Of a stretch of DNA of 7,365 nucleotides, positions 5,508 to 7,365 are shown piece by piece. Every line of letters starts with the position of its first letter. Positions within the stretch are counted from its first letter, which is position 1. Position numbers and translations under genes: made by a program. The notes below the pieces were generated by a model. The model did not search any database and was not told the origin of the DNA. It saw nothing but the letters and a program-made list of their open reading frames with translations. The DNA lies in assembly GCA_027056615.1 (NCBI GenBank), contig JALUKJ010000379.1:1-7365 (forward strand). The letters are read 5' to 3'. The stretch comes from Campylobacteraceae bacterium. GTDB lineage: Bacteria; Campylobacterota; Campylobacteria; Campylobacterales; Sulfurovaceae.

Positions 5508-6822
5508 TCCTCTTCCACTCTCCCCTATCAAAAGCTTTCCACAAAAAGAAAGCTTTTACAAAGGTGTCTGAAATCATTGCTATATAGACCCACATAACAT
5601 CGTGTAGATACCAAGACAAAAGAAACGCAGGGATAATCCTAACTAACCATAAAGAGGTAAGGTTAATGCGTAAAGTACGTTTAGAATCTCCTGCTCCACG
5701 TAATGCACCAGAGAGTACAAAGTTAAAGGCTAAAGGTATTTGAGATAGTCCTACTATTTGTAAATATAGACTAGCCTTTTCTATAGTTTTTGAATCATTT
5801 GTAAAGTACTGAACAATAAGCTCAGGGGTAAAAATCATAAAAAATGAGAGAAAAAACATAAGTGCTGTTGCATACTTTAAGACAAGTAATACGTCTTCAC
5901 GAGACTGTTCAGGCTTTTTAGCTCCTAACCCTTGCCCCATTAATGCCATAGCTGCTATGGTAAAACCAATCCCTGGCATAAAAGCTAAACCTTCAATACG
6001 TAAACCTATCTGATAACCTGCTAAAGTTTCAGTACTATAGTTAGCAATAATATAGGTGAACAACATAAAAGAGCTAACTGTTAATGTACGCTCATAGGTT
6101 GCAGGAAGTCCTACTTTTAAAGCTCTGTCTAATATCTTTTTTGAAAAATATAAAATTGGTCTAAAAGGTGTTTTACCGTTAATATAAAGCCAAATATAAA
6201 CAAGCATTTCTAAAAAATTTACAATAACAGTAGCCAAACCAGCACCAACCACACCCATGGCAGGAACACCAAAGTTTCCAAAAATAAGTACGTAATTTAA
6301 AGAGACATTTAACAAGATAGAGGTAATTTTTACATACATTGGAGTAGTGGTATCACCTGTGGCATTAAGTGCTGTTACAAAGACAAATTTAACTAAAAGA
6401 AAAGGTATCATCAGAGTTAAAACACTTACATAAGAAGTACCTAACTCTTGAACCTCTTGTGCTACTCCCATTAGAGCATAAAAATAGTTTGCTCCCAAAT
6501 ACCAAAATAGTGTCATAGGAATAGAAAGCATAAATGCAAAGCTTAAAAGTGTGGCTAAAGCCAAAGAGCCTTGTCTCATTCTCTTTGCACCATAAAAACG
6601 AGAGATTAAAGCACTTGTACCTACTTGAAGTAGAGTCAATATAGAAAAGACAAACATTAAAGCTTGAAGTCCCATACCTACAGAAGCTACAGCCACAGCA
6701 GATATAGTCCCCACCATAATAAGGTCTGTAATGACTTGAAGCATATCAAGCAGAGAGTTAAATGCAGCAGGTAATGAGATACGTAGAATCTTTTTGTGTT
6801 TGGCTTTATCTATTTTTAACAA
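5497..6822 (-). CDS. MATE-family multidrug/cation antiporter
   Basis: A 441-residue inner-membrane exporter of the MATE family, which couples Na+ or H+ entry to efflux of drugs or metabolites. Seen: about 12 hydrophobic segments through the protein with two related halves. Each half carries the same landmarks: ISRFYGAKR at 73-81 matches GQGLGAKKPEQ at 297-307 (after TM2 of each half), and LNATGDTTTPM at 152-162 matches LRGAGDSKRTL at 374-384. TDLIMVGT at 32-39 places D33 where the TM1 cation-binding aspartate of NorM-type proteins lies. The C-terminus is short and basic. The substrate cannot be told from sequence. The start is TTG, supported by an AAGGAG 8 bases upstream that lies inside the end of the preceding gene; the two genes overlap by 7 bases, so translation is likely coupled. 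The end overlaps the Amidase_2 gene tail to tail. Confidence 0.94.
   Translation of the reverse strand: MLKIDKAKHKKILRISLPAAFNSLLDMLQVITDLIMVGTISAVAVASVGMGLQALMFVFSILTLLQVGTSALISRFYGAKRMRQGSLALATLLSFAFMLSIPMTLFWYLGANYFYALMGVAQEVQELGTSYVSVLTLMIPFLLVKFVFVTALNATGDTTTPMYVKITSILLNVSLNYVLIFGNFGVPAMGVVGAGLATVIVNFLEMLVYIWLYINGKTPFRPILYFSKKILDRALKVGLPATYERTLTVSSFMLFTYIIANYSTETLAGYQIGLRIEGLAFMPGIGFTIAAMALMGQGLGAKKPEQSREDVLLVLKYATALMFFLSFFMIFTPELIVQYFTNDSKTIEKASLYLQIVGLSQIPLAFNFVLSGALRGAGDSKRTLRINLTSLWLVRIIPAFLLSWYLHDVMWVYIAMISDTFVKAFFLWKAFDRGEWKRIKV
5530..5557 (+). terminator. Possible terminator of the hydrolase operon inside the MATE 3' end
   Basis: AAAAGCTTTC (5530-5539) and GAAAGCTTTT (5548-5557) are perfect 10-bp inverted arms around the loop CACAAAAA, beginning 23 bases after the Amidase_2 stop. 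The stem is AT-rich with three G-C pairs, and the four Us belong to the stem rather than a free tail, so termination would be weak. On the other strand the repeat encodes KAFFLWKAF of the MATE protein, and AAAGCTTT is itself palindromic, so coding repetition is an alternative cause. Confidence 0.35.
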
Positions 6823-7160
6823 AGAAAAGTCTCCTTGTACATCTCTTCCTTGTAACCCACAAAAACTTTACCATCACCATACTCAATAACAGGACGCTTA
6901 ATCAGATAGTTCTCTTTTGCCATCCATTTAATCTTCCCCTCATCATCAAGATTAAGCTCTTTTAATTTTAAATCTCTATATTTTGTTCCACGGGTATTAA
7001 AAAGAGTCTTTATATCAATCTGTTTTAACCATTCACGAATTTTATCTTCACCTACAGATTCTACTTTATAATCTACAAAGTCAAACTCAATACCATTCTC
7101 TTTCATAAACTTTCTTGCTTTTCCTACACTTGAGCAGGTTTTTATGCCGTATATTGTCAT
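6816..7160 (-). CDS. ArsC/Spx-family thioredoxin-fold protein, YffB-like
   Basis: A 114-residue cytoplasmic protein of the ArsC/Spx superfamily. Seen: MTIYGIKTCSSVGKARKF at 1-18 with a single active-site-type C9 (TCSSVGKA, so no CXXC pair as in Spx), FDFVDYKV at 26-33, LFNTRGTKYRDL at 53-64 with R57, and LIKRPVIE at 86-93 with R89, a position that contacts the anion in ArsC. The order and wording, especially the YGIK start, NTRGT and the VGYKEEMYKETF end, match E. coli YffB better than true arsenate reductases. YffB has a suggested glutathione-linked role but no settled reaction. C114 is the last residue. The ATG at 7160 has AAGG 8 bases upstream, and TATAAT lies just before. Its end overlaps the MATE gene by 7 bases and carries that gene's ribosome site. 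Confidence 0.87.
   Translation of the reverse strand: MTIYGIKTCSSVGKARKFMKENGIEFDFVDYKVESVGEDKIREWLKQIDIKTLFNTRGTKYRDLKLKELNLDDEGKIKWMAKENYLIKRPVIEYGDGKVFVGYKEEMYKETFLC
6831..6836 (-). promoter_or_regulatory. Ribosome binding site deciding the TTG start of the MATE gene
   Basis: AAGGAG on the minus strand lies 8 bases before TTG at 6822, inside the last codons (MYKETF) of the YffB-like gene. The match and spacing are near ideal, so the TTG is preferred although not a common start. Confidence 0.75.
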
Positions 7161-7185
7161 ATATATGCCTTATAATTTTTTTGTG

Positions 7186-7191
7186 ATTATA
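7186..7191 (-). promoter_or_regulatory. Candidate -10 box for the YffB-like/MATE operon
   Basis: A perfect TATAAT on the minus strand lies between the sbcC-like terminator hairpin and the YffB-like ATG. Transcription from about 7178 would give a leader of under 20 bases that still contains the AAGG ribosome site. No good -35 is seen at 16-18 bases upstream, where the hairpin arm lies (TTCCGT). TTGAAC occurs, but only 12 bases upstream. Confidence 0.45.
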
Positions 7192-7196
7192 CTATA

Positions 7197-7239
7197 AACC
7201 TGAGTTCAACGGAATACCATATTCCGTCAAACTCAGGTT
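7197..7239 (-). terminator. Strong hairpin at the end of the SbcC-like gene
   Basis: Two 20-base arms (7197-7216 and 7220-7239) close a 3-base loop. As plus-strand RNA the stem has two adjacent C-A mismatches (7207/7229 and 7208/7228). As minus-strand RNA both become G-U pairs, so the stem is unbroken. This points to function on the minus strand as the terminator of the SbcC-like gene. The SbcC-like TGA (7233-7235) lies in the 5' arm. The U tail after the stem is short (UUUAU), so it may serve as an mRNA 3'-end stabiliser as well as, or instead of, an intrinsic terminator. Confidence 0.65.
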
Positions 7240-7365
7240 ATAAGATTAATCTTACTTACCCCATTCCCCTCTTTAACAATCTGTACTTGATTTGAAATAG
7301 TCTCTTTTAAAACACTTAGGTGAGATACAATTCCTATTAACTGACCTCCTCCCTTTAGAGTTTTT
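7233..7365 (-). CDS. SbcC/Rad50-like AAA ATPase, C-terminal end (5' part beyond right edge)
   Basis: The last 43 codons of a larger gene, ending in TGA. Seen: GGGQLIGIVSHLSVLKETISNQVQIVKEGNGVSKINLI. The hydrophobic strand followed by SH (H15 of the fragment), then L.VLKE.I..Q..I.K..G.S.I, is the usual end of SbcC-type ATPases, where the His closes the nucleotide-binding domain. SbcC with SbcD forms the Mre11-Rad50-like nuclease that processes hairpins and DNA ends. RecN and other SMC-like ATPases end in a similar way, so the family call is good but the exact member is not certain from this much. The stop codon lies inside the hairpin that follows. Confidence 0.72.
   Translation of the reverse strand, partial: KTLKGGGQLIGIVSHLSVLKETISNQVQIVKEGNGVSKINLIT

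Noticed and set aside
6762..6965. Open frame on the plus strand across the YffB-like/MATE junction
   Set aside because: It is antisense to two supported genes and their overlap; its hydrophobic look comes from the AT-rich complement.
6816..7160. Calling the ArsC-like gene an arsenate reductase
   Set aside because: Sequence landmarks fit YffB better, and no arsenic resistance genes (arsR, arsB, acr3) lie nearby. The exporter next to it is a MATE protein.
1..7365. tRNA, rRNA, CRISPR arrays, insertion sequences, phage or defence genes
   Set aside because: I looked on both strands and saw no cloverleaf, repeat-spacer pattern, transposase motif or long terminal repeat.

Overview
The window is low-GC, densely packed bacterial DNA. 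Frequent TTG starts with good Shine-Dalgarno sites, a compact divergent/convergent layout and the family mix (DapE, MoxR ATPase, YffB-type ArsC-like protein, MATE exporter, periplasmic peptidoglycan hydrolases) fit a Gram-negative, most likely a Campylobacterota member of the Sulfurovum/Sulfurimonas type. This assignment is an inference from style and protein flavour; no rRNA or other marker gene is present.

Left block (1-2704, minus strand). One probable operon reads right to left: dapE (succinyl-diaminopimelate desuccinylase), a 67-residue coiled-coil protein of unknown function, a two-helix membrane histidine kinase with almost no periplasmic part, and the start of a MoxR-type AAA ATPase that runs off the left edge. 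Gaps are 28, 7 (with the preferred kinase start) and 51 bases.

Divergent intergenic region (2705-3054, about 350 bases). It separates dapE from a plus-strand operon and must hold both promoters. It contains a perfect 15-base AT palindrome next to the dapE ribosome site and an interrupted hairpin followed by TTTT just upstream of the namZ start. I see no convincing small gene in it.

Middle block (3055-5507, plus strand). Three exported or membrane-anchored peptidoglycan hydrolases form a tight operon: a NamZ-type (DUF1343, GH171) exo-N-acetylmuramidase with a signal peptide; a compact, divergent Amidase_3-type zinc amidase with one N-terminal membrane anchor; and an Amidase_2 (AmpD/PGRP-fold) lipoprotein. 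Together they look like a cell-envelope kit that removes MurNAc from glycan ends and cuts stem peptides from MurNAc. It is divergently paired with dapE, which makes the diaminopimelate precursor of those stem peptides. This is the most interesting part of the window.

Right block (5497-7365, minus strand). The C-terminal end of an SbcC/Rad50-like ATPase enters from the right edge. It ends inside a strong hairpin that is fully paired only as minus-strand RNA. A YffB-like ArsC/Spx-family protein follows and overlaps a MATE-family exporter by 7 bases. The MATE gene ends tail to tail with the Amidase_2 gene in an 11-base overlap, and an inverted repeat inside the MATE 3' end may terminate the plus-strand operon. 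No tRNA, rRNA, CRISPR array, insertion sequence or phage gene was seen.
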